Assembly (NCBI RefSeq): GCF_900142205.1
Contig: NZ_FRAA01000002.1
Location: forward strand, 308,282 to 372,281
DNA length: 64,000 bases
Origin: Reichenbachiella agariperforans
GTDB lineage: Bacteria > Bacteroidota > Bacteroidia > Cytophagales > Cyclobacteriaceae
Direction of reading: 5' to 3'
In this document: positions 52,122-61,434 of the stretch, piece by piece
How positions within the stretch are numbered: position 1 is the first letter of the stretch
Layout: every line of letters starts with the position of its first letter
Translations under genes and position numbers: made by a program
The notes under the pieces: model-generated
What the model saw: the letters and a program-made list of their open reading frames with translations, nothing else
Told to the model about the DNA's origin: nothing
The model's database searches: none

Positions 52122-53658
52122 CTTCTCCTAGGCTATTGATGAAGTTGTACTCCAAAATCGCCATTGATGAATCTTCTACCACGTTGATCCAACGCTTGTA
52201 CTTAAAGTACCATTTCCATTGTCTTGAAAACAAGCCTTTGGTATAGTACGCATACAAATATGGATGTAGGCTGATAGTTAGTTTCTTTTCATTCTGTTTA
52301 GTCATGATGTGCTCGACATCCTTTTCGATCTGATCAGTCACTAGAATAGACGCAGTGACTTTCCCAGTACCATTACAAGATGGGCAAACTTCCCTAGTCT
52401 TGATGTTTAGTTCAGGTCTTACACGCTGTCTGGTGATTTGCATCAAACCGAACTTAGACAGAGGCAGAATGGTATACTTAGAACGATCCGTTTTCATCTC
52501 GTCCTTCATCTTAGAGAAAAGAGCTTTTTTGTTCTCTATTTTTCTCATATCGATAAAATCGATAACGATGATACCACCCATATCACGCAATCTCAACTGC
52601 CTGGCGATCTCCTTAGCAGCATCCAAGTTCACCTTTAGTGCGGTGCTTTCTTGATTATCCTCTGCGTTAGACTTATTACCACTGTTGACATCTATGACAT
52701 GCAGTGCTTCAGTATGCTCGATGATGAGATATCCCCCTCCATCTATGCTTACAGACTGTCCAAACAAACCTTTCAGTTGTTTTTCTATTCCGTAGGCTTC
52801 AAATATTTTGGCTTTACCGTTGTAAAGCTTTGTAATTTTCTCCTTATCAGGAGCGATTTCTCTGATGAAATCTCTGACATCATGGTATAGTGCTTTTTCA
52901 TCAACCACTATACTATCAAACGATTCATTGAGAACATCACGAAGAATGGAATTAGCGCGATTCATCTCGCCAATCACCTTTTCGTTAGGCTTCACCTTCT
53001 TCAGTTTCTCCATTCCCTTCGACCACTTGTCTACCAAGCTGGTCAAATCTCTGTCGAGTTCAGCTACATCTTTACCTTGTGCAACTGTTCGAATGATGAT
53101 TCCAAAGTTTTCTGGTCTAATCGAATTGATTAGACGAAGCAATCTTTTACGCTCAGCACTATCTGCTATTTTCTTGGAAACACTTACTGAATCCGAAAAT
53201 GGTACGAGTACTATATACCTACCAGCAATTGACAACTCACTGGATAGTCTTGGCCCTTTTGTAGAAATCGGTTCTTTTACAACCTGTACGAGAACTCTTT
53301 GGTTTTTTGACAAAACCTGGTTCATCTTCCCTAGCTTATTAATATCAGGTAGTCGTTTAAAGCCGTTCAGATTTTTTCCGGCCATTTTGCCAGAGAGAAT
53401 CTGTTTCGTGCATTTATTCAACGACTGAAGCTGGGGTCCGAGATCCAAATAATGCAGAAATGCATCTTTTTCATACCCAATATCAACAAAGGCGGCATTC
53501 AGCCCAGGCACAACTTTTTTCACTTGGCCTAGGTAAATGTCACCTACGTTGAACTGATGTCCATCATCGTCTTGATGAAACTCGGATAATTTTTTATCTT
53601 TTAAAAGGGCTATTCGACATCCGTTTTGAGTTGAATTAATTATCAATTCGTTACTCAA
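52108..53658 (-). CDS. rng: Ribonuclease G / E family endoribonuclease
   Basis: 516 residues starting at TTG 53658. S1 domain (VGDIYLGQVKKVVPGLNAAFVDIGYEKDAFLHYLDLG, about 38-75), RNase E/G catalytic domain with GRYIVLVPFSDSVSVSKK, SIDGGGYLIIEHTEALHVIDVNSGNKSN (Asp of the metal site about 325) and LRLRDMGGIIVIDFIDM (about 357-373), and the zinc-link CPSCNGTG (about 430). It processes rRNA and mRNA; closer to RNase G than to RNase E because no long C-terminal scaffold exists. It follows the TPR and COX24-like genes on the same strand. Confidence 0.93.
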   Translation of the reverse strand: MSNELIINSTQNGCRIALLKDKKLSEFHQDDDGHQFNVGDIYLGQVKKVVPGLNAAFVDIGYEKDAFLHYLDLGPQLQSLNKCTKQILSGKMAGKNLNGFKRLPDINKLGKMNQVLSKNQRVLVQVVKEPISTKGPRLSSELSIAGRYIVLVPFSDSVSVSKKIADSAERKRLLRLINSIRPENFGIIIRTVAQGKDVAELDRDLTSLVDKWSKGMEKLKKVKPNEKVIGEMNRANSILRDVLNESFDSIVVDEKALYHDVRDFIREIAPDKEKITKLYNGKAKIFEAYGIEKQLKGLFGQSVSIDGGGYLIIEHTEALHVIDVNSGNKSNAEDNQESTALKVNLDAAKEIARQLRLRDMGGIIVIDFIDMRKIENKKALFSKMKDEMKTDRSKYTILPLSKFGLMQITRQRVRPELNIKTREVCPSCNGTGKVTASILVTDQIEKDVEHIMTKQNEKKLTISLHPYLYAYYTKGLFSRQWKWYFKYKRWINVVEDSSMAILEYNFINSLGEEIAL

Positions 53659-53714
53659 TTCCTAAATGTTTAATATGAAAACTTGATTAACTCAAATAAC
53701 CCAAGAAAGCACAA

Positions 53715-53804
53715 TTACTTCTTCTTGTGTCTGTTCTTTCTTAGTCTCTTTTTTCTCTTGTGAGTAGAGATCTTATGTCTTTTTCTTTTTTTACCACACG
53801 GCAT
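53715..53804 (-). CDS. AURKAIP1/COX24-domain basic peptide (29 residues)
   Basis: A very short gene, ATG 53804 to TAA 53715, encoding MPCGKKRKRHKISTHKRKKR then LRKNRHKKK. This matches the basic C-terminal motif of AURKAIP1/COX24 (mS38-like) proteins, found as a 29-40-residue protein next to HU and rng in many Bacteroidota and thought to be ribosome-associated. The motif K.RKRHK...HKRKKR.RKNRHKKK is unlikely by chance, and the AG-rich stretch ahead of the ATG is compatible with coupled translation from the TPR gene 20 bases upstream. Confidence 0.85.
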   Translation of the reverse strand: MPCGKKRKRHKISTHKRKKRLRKNRHKKK

Positions 53805-53824
53805 AACAAAAAATCTTTAATGTT

Positions 53825-54634
53825 CTAAAATTCATTTAACTCTTTCAAGTATTGATCTGTCGATGAAAGTATCGCTGGATCAGTACTAGTACTTTTTATA
53901 TTTTCAAACCATTGCTTTGCCTTGTCACGCTGCCCAGTCTCAAAATAGCTAGTTGCCAAAAGAAAGGCTGCTTGCTGATTCGTCGCATCAATAGTCATCA
54001 ATTTCTCAAATCGCCCTATGGCCTTGTCATATTGTCCAGATTGAATGGACAGCATACCGAGACTATATAGTGCTGTAGTATTGTCGGGATACTCGTCTAG
54101 TATCTCACGCAACATCGATATACCCTGCATCGGATTGTCAGAGATCACCATCGTCATGGCTAATTTCGCCTTGGTATCTGGATCTTCTTTCTCTTCGATT
54201 ACTTTCTGAAAACACACTTGAGCCTTGTTAGCATACTTTGCTAAGTCTGCCTGATTCAGTGATATTCCAAAGAGTTGGAAGTATATCTCTCCTGCTTTTT
54301 GCTGTCCTACAATCGACTGATCATACTCCAAAATCACATCTGCGAAGTAGGAAGCACTGTCTAATTGATTGTAGCCCAGATATAGTCTAGCCAAAGAGTC
54401 GGCAAAGATAACACTTTTTTCTTTATCCGCATCAGCGAGCTGATTCTTCAAAAAGTCACGTCGTTTTTGATCCGCCTCCGAGATAGAAAAACCATGAGTC
54501 CCTTCCACGGGTGCCGCCGTATCAACTATCTCTGTATCTATGGCATCATTGTCCACCACGACCTTAGGCAAACTAAAAAGCACAAAGATCAGCGCAATCC
54601 CGCCAATCAAAACTAGCCATCGGTGTGTAGACAT
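53825..54634 (-). CDS. Membrane-anchored TPR-repeat protein
   Basis: 269 residues with an N-terminal transmembrane segment (WLVLIGGIALIFVLFSLP, about 6-23) and TPR-type helices: ADSLARLYLGYNQLDSASYFADVILEYDQS (about 82), KAGEIYFQLFGI, AKLAMTMVISDNPMQGISMLREILDEYPDN (about 150-180), ALYSLGMLSIQSGQYDKAIGRFEKLMTIDATN (about 188-220) and AAFLLATSYFETGQRDKAKQWFE. Scaffold for protein-protein contact is likely; partner unknown. Starts 7 bases after the HU stop in the HU-TPR-COX24-rng unit. Confidence 0.85.
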   Translation of the reverse strand: MSTHRWLVLIGGIALIFVLFSLPKVVVDNDAIDTEIVDTAAPVEGTHGFSISEADQKRRDFLKNQLADADKEKSVIFADSLARLYLGYNQLDSASYFADVILEYDQSIVGQQKAGEIYFQLFGISLNQADLAKYANKAQVCFQKVIEEKEDPDTKAKLAMTMVISDNPMQGISMLREILDEYPDNTTALYSLGMLSIQSGQYDKAIGRFEKLMTIDATNQQAAFLLATSYFETGQRDKAKQWFENIKSTSTDPAILSSTDQYLKELNEF

Positions 54635-54641
54635 ACTATAC

Positions 54642-54932
54642 TTACCCTATTTTACCACTTGATTTGATTTTCTCTACAAACACTTTAGACGGCTTAAAAC
54701 TTGGAATATAGTGCTCGTCTATTACCATTGCTGTGTTTTTCGAAATATTTCTTGCAATCTTCTTTGCTCGCTTTTTATTAATGAAACTCCCAAAACCACG
54801 TACGTAGATATTCTCTCCGTCTGCCATTGAACTTTTCACTACGCTAAAAAATGCTTCTACTGAAGCTTGGACATCCAATCTGTCAATTCCTGTTTTCTCG
54901 GCGATCTCGTTGATCACATCTGCTTTCGTCAC
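54642..54932 (-). CDS. HU-family DNA-binding protein
   Basis: 96 residues, GTG start. Typical HU/IHF alpha-beta fold: MTKADVINEIAEKTGIDRLD, VEAFFSVVKSSMADGENIYVRGFGSF (about 28-53), and the beta-arm with Arg/Lys residues (NKKRAKKIARNISKNTAMVIDEHYIPSFKPSKVFVEKI). Bends and compacts DNA as a dimer. First gene of the HU-TPR-COX24-rng unit and divergent from mutY. Confidence 0.93.
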   Translation of the reverse strand: MTKADVINEIAEKTGIDRLDVQASVEAFFSVVKSSMADGENIYVRGFGSFINKKRAKKIARNISKNTAMVIDEHYIPSFKPSKVFVEKIKSSGKIG

Positions 54933-55056
54933 GTTGAATCTAATTTATATGTAGTAGAAATCTTGTATATGGGCTATTTTAGCCGAACTGAACTTCCACG
55001 AATTCAGAAGCGCAAATAAAAACAAAAAATCCCTCACTTAGAAATAATCTTCTGGA

Positions 55057-56169
55057 TTGAAACCTAAAACAGACCGTAAAAGACAAGACAAACTGAGTCG
55101 TAGACTACTCGATTGGTACAGACTGAATCACAGAGATTTACCATGGAGGCAAACCAAAAACCCCTATACCGTATGGATGTCCGAAATCATTCTACAGCAA
55201 ACAAGGGTCGCACAAGGCACTTCCTACTACCTCAACTTTAGTCAGACCTACGAGACAGTTCAAGATTTTGCAACTGCCCCCTTAGACGACATTCTCAAGA
55301 TGTGGCAAGGGCTCGGGTACTACTCCAGAGCGCGCAATATGCATAAGTGCGCTGGTCATATAGTAGAAAAACTAGAAGGTGAATTTCCAAACACTTATGA
55401 CCAGCTCATAAAACTCACGGGTATTGGAAAATATACTGCGGGAGCCATCGCATCCATATGCTTTGATCAGGCTGTCCCTGCTATAGATGGCAATGCTTTT
55501 AGAGTCTATTCTCGCGTGTTTGGTATCTATGAAGACATAACGCTCTCTTCTACCTTTAAAACTTTCTTTGAACTGGGCAGTCAAATTATCCCTCATGATC
55601 AGCCTGGTGATTTTAACCAAGCTGTTATGGAGTTAGGTGCCACGATATGTCTGCCTAAAAATCCTCAGTGCAATAGCTGCCCTCTCGAAGCGATGTGTTA
55701 TGCCCGTGAAAAAAAGGAACAAACATCTCTACCTGTCAAAACAAAAAAAATAAAAGTCAAAAGCCGGTACTTGGACTATATTCTCCTACATCAGGAAGGA
55801 CAAGTACTCGTCAAACAACGAGAAAAGGGAGATATATGGCAAGGCCTATTTGATTTTCTCCTAATCGAATCAGATATGCACTCAAAAAGCAGTATTTTTG
55901 AACTTGTAGAACAAAACGACTGGGGAACACCAAGTGTCTTGTACAGTTCGGCAGAGTACAAACATCTCCTGACTCATCAAAAACTTCACTTGTATTTCCA
56001 CGTTCTTGATATACCAAAAAGAGAGGATTTTAAATTAATTTGTCAGAATAATAAATTGAAAAGCCTGCATATTAGTGACTTAGTAAACTTGGCAGTCCCC
56101 AAACCCATTGAAAAATTTTTGGAAGCCGAGTTGCCTAATGTGTTAAATTTTCAATCCTTAAAACCTTAA
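55057..56169 (+). CDS. mutY: Adenine DNA glycosylase MutY
   Basis: Removes adenine mispaired with 8-oxoguanine. 370 residues from TTG 55057. Catalytic Glu43 in MSEIILQQTRV; HhH-GPD region LTGIGKYTAGAIASICF (about 120-136) with catalytic Asp144 in PAIDGNAFRV; 4Fe-4S cluster Cys198, Cys205, Cys208, Cys214 with spacing C-X6-C-X2-C-X5-C; C-terminal NUDIX-like recognition domain (about 235-355, LDYILLHQEGQVLVKQREKGDIWQGLFDFL). Length and motifs are complete. ssb follows 2 bases after its stop. Confidence 0.96.
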   Translation: MKPKTDRKRQDKLSRRLLDWYRLNHRDLPWRQTKNPYTVWMSEIILQQTRVAQGTSYYLNFSQTYETVQDFATAPLDDILKMWQGLGYYSRARNMHKCAGHIVEKLEGEFPNTYDQLIKLTGIGKYTAGAIASICFDQAVPAIDGNAFRVYSRVFGIYEDITLSSTFKTFFELGSQIIPHDQPGDFNQAVMELGATICLPKNPQCNSCPLEAMCYAREKKEQTSLPVKTKKIKVKSRYLDYILLHQEGQVLVKQREKGDIWQGLFDFLLIESDMHSKSSIFELVEQNDWGTPSVLYSSAEYKHLLTHQKLHLYFHVLDIPKREDFKLICQNNKLKSLHISDLVNLAVPKPIEKFLEAELPNVLNFQSLKP

Positions 56170-56171
56170 TT

Positions 56172-56627
56172 ATGGCCGGAGTAAACAAAGTAATTTTAGT
56201 CGGAAACTTGGGAAAAGACCCAGAAGTAAGACACTTAGATAACGGACGTGCGGTGGCAAATTTTTCTATGGCTACCAGCGAAACTTACAAAAACAGAGAA
56301 GGTGAACGCGTGACGACCACCGAGTGGCACAATATGGTGCTATGGTCTCCACTCGCAGAGATCGCCGAAAAATACCTCAAAAAAGGAAGCCAAGTGTACA
56401 TCGAGGGAAAACTAACCTCTAGGTCTTATGAAGACAAAGATGGAGTAACTAAGTATATCACCGAAGTAGTAGGTCGAGAGTTGACCATGCTAGGTGGGCG
56501 ACCAGATGGCGGATCATCAGGTGAGTACAATGCGCCAGCGGCATCCAATCAAAACCAAGCTACCAAAACAGAAATCGTTGATTCTACAGTAGAAGAGAAC
56601 AATGAAATTGACGATCTTCCTTTTTAA
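56172..56627 (+). CDS. ssb: Single-stranded DNA-binding protein
   Basis: 151 residues. OB fold with VNKVILVGNLGKDPEVR, AVANFSMATSETYKNREGERVTTTEWHNMVLW (about 29-60) and YLKKGSQVYIEGKLTSRSYEDKDG (about 72-95). A flexible Gly/Asn-rich linker ends in the acidic partner-binding tip EIDDLPF. It coats single-stranded DNA and recruits repair enzymes. It follows mutY and is followed by gldE, gldD and recG, a conserved order in gliding Bacteroidota. Confidence 0.96.
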   Translation: MAGVNKVILVGNLGKDPEVRHLDNGRAVANFSMATSETYKNREGERVTTTEWHNMVLWSPLAEIAEKYLKKGSQVYIEGKLTSRSYEDKDGVTKYITEVVGRELTMLGGRPDGGSSGEYNAPAASNQNQATKTEIVDSTVEENNEIDDLPF

Positions 56628-56643
56628 CATTAACAAATAACAA

Positions 56644-57963
56644 ATGGACGACCCTTTTCCGGGAACCTACCTATTAGCAGCACTAATATCCGGCCCTGAG
56701 ATTTCTTTTTTAGCGATTAACCTCGCCTTGATCATTCTACTTTTTATAGGATCGGCTCTAGTCTCAGGGTCGGAAGTTGCATACTTCTCACTCTCACTCG
56801 ATCAGGTAATCAGTGAAGGAGATGATTCGCCTCACAACAAGCGAATTATCCATCTACTCACCAACCCCAACAAACTATTGGCAACCATACTGATATTGAA
56901 TAACTTCATCAATATCAGTATCGTCATGATCACCACCTATGCAACACTGAGGCTGACAGCACCTTATTTTTCCCCCGAGACGGTACTAGGTATACTGACC
57001 ATTACGATCACCTTTTTGATCGTATTCATCGGTGAGATTGTCCCGAAAGTATATGCCAACCAAAACAACTGGTCATTCGCACAAAAAACCTCCAAACTAC
57101 TATCCATCTCCAACGACATCTTTAGCCCACTATCTTGGCTACTGATCAAAGTCAGCCATGTACTAGAAACACGAATCGAGCGGAAGGGCTACAACGTCTC
57201 TGTAGAAGAACTTAATGAAGCGTTAGAAATCACCACCAATAAAGAGACAACAGAAGAAGAAAAAGGAATCCTAAAAGGGATCGTAAACTTCGGAACACTC
57301 TCCGTAAAACAAATCATGAAATCTCGAATGGATATCACAGCACTGGATATACAAACTGATTTTCATGAGCTCATGAACCAAATCAACAAAACCGGCTATT
57401 CGAGAATTCCCATCTATAAAGAGACGATCGATAATATAGAAGGCATCCTATATATCAAAGACCTATTACCTAATATCAACGGGGATGAGAACTATCAATG
57501 GCAAGATTTACTCAGGCCCGGTTTTTTCGTTCCAGAGACCAAAAAAATAGATACACTCTTCAAAGATTTTCAGGAGAGGCGCATACACATCGCTATCGTC
57601 GTAGATGAATATGGTGGCACATCAGGATTGATCACTATGGAAGATGTCATCGAAGAAATCGTAGGGGAAATCAATGATGAATTTGATGAAGAAACAGATG
57701 CTGAATTCAAAAAAATCGATGCAAACACATTCATCTTTGAAGGAAAAACATCCATCATGGATTTTTGCAAAATCACCAATGTAGACCACCGCGTATTCGA
57801 AGAGGTGAAAGGTGAAAGCGAGTCACTCGGCGGACTCTTGCTGGAAATAAATGCAACACTACCTTATGCTGGAGAAAAAATCATCTTCGACCGCTATACA
57901 TTTGTCATCACCTCGGTCAACGAAAAGCGAATCAAAAAAATAAGAGTTGTAATCAAGAGATAA
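56644..57963 (+). CDS. gldE: Gliding motility-associated protein GldE (CNNM/CorC-type)
   Basis: 439 residues. Membrane domain DUF21/CNNM (about 20-170, LIILLFIGSALVSGSEVAYFSLSL, LATILILNNFINISIVMITTYAT, ILTITITFLIVFIGEIVPKVYA), two CBS domains (about 215-330, VKQIMKSRMDITAL and FQERRIHIAIVVDEYGGTSGLITMEDVIEEIVGEI), and a C-terminal CorC_HlyC transporter-associated domain (VFEEVKGESESLGGLLLEI). Related to magnesium/cobalt exporters. In gliding Bacteroidota the copy between ssb and gldD is GldE. gldD starts immediately after its stop. Confidence 0.92.
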   Translation: MDDPFPGTYLLAALISGPEISFLAINLALIILLFIGSALVSGSEVAYFSLSLDQVISEGDDSPHNKRIIHLLTNPNKLLATILILNNFINISIVMITTYATLRLTAPYFSPETVLGILTITITFLIVFIGEIVPKVYANQNNWSFAQKTSKLLSISNDIFSPLSWLLIKVSHVLETRIERKGYNVSVEELNEALEITTNKETTEEEKGILKGIVNFGTLSVKQIMKSRMDITALDIQTDFHELMNQINKTGYSRIPIYKETIDNIEGILYIKDLLPNINGDENYQWQDLLRPGFFVPETKKIDTLFKDFQERRIHIAIVVDEYGGTSGLITMEDVIEEIVGEINDEFDEETDAEFKKIDANTFIFEGKTSIMDFCKITNVDHRVFEEVKGESESLGGLLLEINATLPYAGEKIIFDRYTFVITSVNEKRIKKIRVVIKR

Positions 57964-58542
57964 ATGAGAATATTAGTCGGCTGTATTATCATCGTATCAC
58001 TCCTCACAGGATGCGAAACCTCTACCTTTGTACCGAAACCCAAGGGCTACAACAGAATAGAGCTTAGCCCTTCGCAATACGTGCCCTTGCCCGATTCCTT
58101 CCCTTATCAATTTGAGTACCCTCAAGCTACCACTATCATCTTAGACAAATCATGGATCTCCGAGCGATATTGGATAGACCTCCATTATGAGCAATACAAT
58201 GCCGACATCCAAATCACCTATAAACGCGTCAACAATTCTCGAGAAACCTTAGTAGAGCTATTGCAAGACTCCTACAAACTTACTTCCGAGCACGGTGTAA
58301 AAGCTTACTCGATCGACGAGAGTGTACTACGACTCCCTAGTGGCATGAATGCCACACTGATGGAATTGTCTGGCGAAGTACCTAGCCAGTTTCAGTTTCA
58401 TGTTACTGACTCCACCAAGAACTTCCTACGTGGGGCACTCTACTTCAAAACCTCGACAGCCAACGACTCCCTGCGACCTGTCATAGATCATATCAAACTC
58501 GATATGGTTCATATCCTCAACACCCTGAAATGGGACGAATAA
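57964..58542 (+). CDS. gldD: Gliding motility lipoprotein GldD
   Basis: 192 residues. Lipobox LLTGCE (Cys about 17). GldD hallmarks: PKPKGYNRIELSPSQYVPLPDSFPYQFEYP (about 25-54), WIDLHYEQYNADIQITYK (about 72), YKLTSEHGVKAYSIDE, and FLRGALYFKTSTANDSLRPVIDHIKLDM (about 155-182). Required with GldB and GldH for gliding and type IX secretion. It abuts gldE with no spacer and recG starts 6 bases after. Confidence 0.93.
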   Translation: MRILVGCIIIVSLLTGCETSTFVPKPKGYNRIELSPSQYVPLPDSFPYQFEYPQATTIILDKSWISERYWIDLHYEQYNADIQITYKRVNNSRETLVELLQDSYKLTSEHGVKAYSIDESVLRLPSGMNATLMELSGEVPSQFQFHVTDSTKNFLRGALYFKTSTANDSLRPVIDHIKLDMVHILNTLKWDE

Positions 58543-58548
58543 ATACGG

Positions 58549-60642
58549 ATGGCTTCTTTTCTCGAGACCAAAATAGAATTTCTAAAAGGCGTAGGCCCAT
58601 CTAAAGCCAAGGCCCTACAAGAAGAACTGGGCATATTCACCTTCGAACAACTCCTCAATCACTTCCCCTTTCGCTATGAGAACAGATCTAAGTTTCATCA
58701 AATCAAAGACATAGTAGATGCAGAACAGGGCGTTCAAATCAAAGGAGTCATCACTTCCCTTGGCCTAGCAGGAGAACCCCGAAAACAAAGATTAACAGCG
58801 CAATTCAGAGACGAAACAGGCACCATAGAGCTTGTGTGGTTCAAAGGTGCGAGCTGGATGCTCAAAAAGCTAAAAACAGGCTTATCCTATGTCATCTATG
58901 GTAAACCTTCCGTTTTCAATGGCAAGTATTCTATCAGTCATCCAGAAATAGAAGTCATCACACCTAACAACGAGCAAAAAAGCACTCAATTTGTCCCCGT
59001 TTACTCCACGACAGAAAAACTAAAAAAACGCTACCTTGACAGCAAAGCGATAGGCAAACTAGTTAAAGAAGTTATCAACAACCCAGCCTTTCGGGTGACT
59101 GAAAATATAGACCCAGAAATTCTTCAAACCAACCATATCATTGGTTTGAAATCTGCACTGACATGGATTCACTTTCCCTCTAGCCAAACACAGCTAGAGC
59201 AGGCACAGTCTCGCCTCAAATTCAACGAACTATTCTTCATTCAGATAAAAATCTTTCAAGAACGAGTCGAAAGGCAAGACAAACACCGTGGAGTAGTCTT
59301 TAACAAAAGCCAGCTAGTCACGGAGTTTTATACCAAACACAAACCTTTCGAATTAACAGAAGCACAGAAAAGGGTCATTAAAGAAATCTATGCCGATCTA
59401 CAATCAGGCTATCAAATGAACCGACTCCTCCAAGGTGATGTAGGCAGCGGCAAGACCATTACTGCTTTTATCTGCATGTTAGTCGCCATTAGCAACGGCT
59501 ATCAAACCAGCATCATGGCTCCCACTGAGATCTTAGCCACACAGCATTATCATGGTCTGGCAGAGTTCAGTGAAAAGCTAGGACTCAATACTGCACTAGT
59601 CACAGGGTCTACAAAAAAAAGCCTCAAGATTGCCAACTTGGAAGCCCTTAGAGAAGGACGCCTAGACATCATCGTGGGCACTCATGCCCTAATAGAAGAC
59701 AAAGTAGAATTCAAGAACCTCGGTCTAGCGGTGATCGATGAACAGCATCGCTTTGGTGTAGCTCAACGAGCCAAGCTCTGGTCAAAAAATGACCACTACT
59801 ACCCGCATGTGCTCGTCATGACTGCAACACCTATCCCGAGAACATTAGCGATGACACTATATGGAGACTTAGAGATTTCGACCATCGATCAGCTACCTCA
59901 GGGAAGAAAGCCTATCAAAACAACGCATCTCACTGATTCAAACCGCCTAAAATTATTTGGCTTCATTAGAAAACAAATAGATGAAGGTAGGCAAATCTAC
60001 ATCGTCTATCCTCTTATCGAGGAGTCAGAAACACTCGCCTATAAAGACCTCATGGATGGCTATGAAAGTATCTCTAGAGCTTTCCCTCAGACACCCATTA
60101 GTATTCTTCATGGAAAAATGAAAGCCACTGATAAAGAGTTCGAAATGAAGCGTTTTGTGGATAACAAAACCAAAATCATGGTCGCCACCACTGTCATAGA
60201 AGTAGGTGTCAATGTCCCAAATGCCACAGTGATGGTTATTGAAAACGTAGAACGGTTTGGACTATCCCAGCTTCACCAACTCAGAGGCAGAGTAGGCCGA
60301 GGAGGAGACCAATCCTATTGCATACTTATGAGCGGCAGCAAAGTCTCCAAAGAAGCTAGAGAGAGAATCAAATGTATGGTTGATACTACCGACGGGTTCA
60401 AAATTGCCGAAAAAGATCTAGAACTGAGAGGACCAGGAGACCTAATGGGTACGCAACAAAGCGGAGTACTCGATCTAAAAATTGCCAATATCACGAGTGA
60501 CGCCCACATCCTCAAGCTTGCCAGAGACCAAGCAAAACTAATCATAGAACAAGATCCAGACCTAAACCAACCCCATCACCTCTTACTAAAACAATATCTC
60601 GACACGAGTAAACGTCACCTACTATGGAGTAATATTTCTTAG
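58549..60642 (+). CDS. recG: ATP-dependent DNA helicase RecG
   Basis: 697 residues. N-terminal wedge domain (KGVGPSKAKALQEELGIFTFEQLLNHFPFRYENRS, about 11-45; OB part QIKGVITSLGLAG). Helicase motor: Walker A LLQGDVGSGKTITAF (about 293-307), DEQH in LAVIDEQHRFGVAQRAKL (about 397), motif III MTATPIPRTLAMTLYGD, and motifs V-VI VATTVIEVGVNVPNATVMVIENVERFGLSQLHQLRGRVGRGG (about 545-585). Regresses stalled replication forks. Last gene of the mutY-ssb-gldE-gldD-recG run. Confidence 0.97.
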   Translation: MASFLETKIEFLKGVGPSKAKALQEELGIFTFEQLLNHFPFRYENRSKFHQIKDIVDAEQGVQIKGVITSLGLAGEPRKQRLTAQFRDETGTIELVWFKGASWMLKKLKTGLSYVIYGKPSVFNGKYSISHPEIEVITPNNEQKSTQFVPVYSTTEKLKKRYLDSKAIGKLVKEVINNPAFRVTENIDPEILQTNHIIGLKSALTWIHFPSSQTQLEQAQSRLKFNELFFIQIKIFQERVERQDKHRGVVFNKSQLVTEFYTKHKPFELTEAQKRVIKEIYADLQSGYQMNRLLQGDVGSGKTITAFICMLVAISNGYQTSIMAPTEILATQHYHGLAEFSEKLGLNTALVTGSTKKSLKIANLEALREGRLDIIVGTHALIEDKVEFKNLGLAVIDEQHRFGVAQRAKLWSKNDHYYPHVLVMTATPIPRTLAMTLYGDLEISTIDQLPQGRKPIKTTHLTDSNRLKLFGFIRKQIDEGRQIYIVYPLIEESETLAYKDLMDGYESISRAFPQTPISILHGKMKATDKEFEMKRFVDNKTKIMVATTVIEVGVNVPNATVMVIENVERFGLSQLHQLRGRVGRGGDQSYCILMSGSKVSKEARERIKCMVDTTDGFKIAEKDLELRGPGDLMGTQQSGVLDLKIANITSDAHILKLARDQAKLIIEQDPDLNQPHHLLLKQYLDTSKRHLLWSNIS

Positions 60643-60651
60643 GCACAAAAA

Positions 60652-60674
60652 AACCCTAACGATCCGCTAGGGTT
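60652..60674 (-). terminator. Terminator between recG and the converging zinc-ribbon gene
   Basis: A 7-base-pair stem (60652-60658 with 60668-60674) with a 9-base loop; minus-strand read gives a run of T residues right after the stem. Serves mainly the minus-strand gene; also close to the recG end. Confidence 0.7.
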
Positions 60675-60696
60675 ATATTATATCTTAGAAGAGAAC

Positions 60697-61434
60697 TTAA
60701 GAAGCTACCTCCTCAGTATCTCTTAATTTAGCGATGCTAAACGATTTCTTCTCTTTATGTCCACAGTATCCACAAGTAAAGAATTTAACCAATTCGCCTT
60801 CCTCAGTAGTGGTTGGTGATTGGACAATTTCTTCCTTATTCACTTTGAGTGTTTGGTAATTACACTCTGAACATTTTAACGCATGCAGTCTACCGTTATA
60901 TTTTTCAATCTTAGTAAACCCTGACTCTTCATCTATCCATACATCATAATCCACAGAAAAAGCATCTTCTTCAGCCTGCATACCTTCGTCTAGGTAGACA
61001 TCTTCTTCTTCCTCACTTAATAATTTCATCTTTCTTCCGTCAGGTGAAATTCTTGGTGTAAAACGAAGGTGCTTCAATCGCTTCTCAATGTAGAAAGGGT
61101 AGTAAAATTTAAGAATGTTTTGAACAATCACGCCAGCAATAATAGCGAACATAGTACTCACGAAAAGTCTAACTACGAACCACAATATTCCAGACTCTGT
61201 CACCAGTGTGTTAGCATACACTGCTCCTGCTATAATAATCAACAAAGCACTATACCAAAGCAAATTGATTTCATACATGTTGATGTAATCATATTTAACC
61301 TTGTACTCCTTGGTAATCAGAAGCTTAAGATAGTGACTAATGAGGATTAATAAGCCCACACCTGCAATCGCATATGAAACGTAGTGACCATACATGTTCC
61401 AAGTGTCTAGTAGGCTTTGATCGATTTTATTCAT
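60697..61434 (-). CDS. Membrane protein with C-terminal zinc ribbon, unknown function
   Basis: 245 residues. Three predicted transmembrane helices: YAIAGVGLLILISHYL (about 21), LLWYSALLIIIAGAVYA (about 58) and LWFVVRLFVSTMFAIIAGVIV (about 84). The cytosolic part is acidic (SEEEEDVYLDEGMQAEED) and ends in a zinc-ribbon-like pair CSEC and CGYC (about 193 and 222), suggesting metal binding. No named family recognised. Alone between recG and rho, both its ends bear terminators or spacers. Confidence 0.65.
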   Translation of the reverse strand: MNKIDQSLLDTWNMYGHYVSYAIAGVGLLILISHYLKLLITKEYKVKYDYINMYEINLLWYSALLIIIAGAVYANTLVTESGILWFVVRLFVSTMFAIIAGVIVQNILKFYYPFYIEKRLKHLRFTPRISPDGRKMKLLSEEEEDVYLDEGMQAEEDAFSVDYDVWIDEESGFTKIEKYNGRLHALKCSECNYQTLKVNKEEIVQSPTTTEEGELVKFFTCGYCGHKEKKSFSIAKLRDTEEVAS

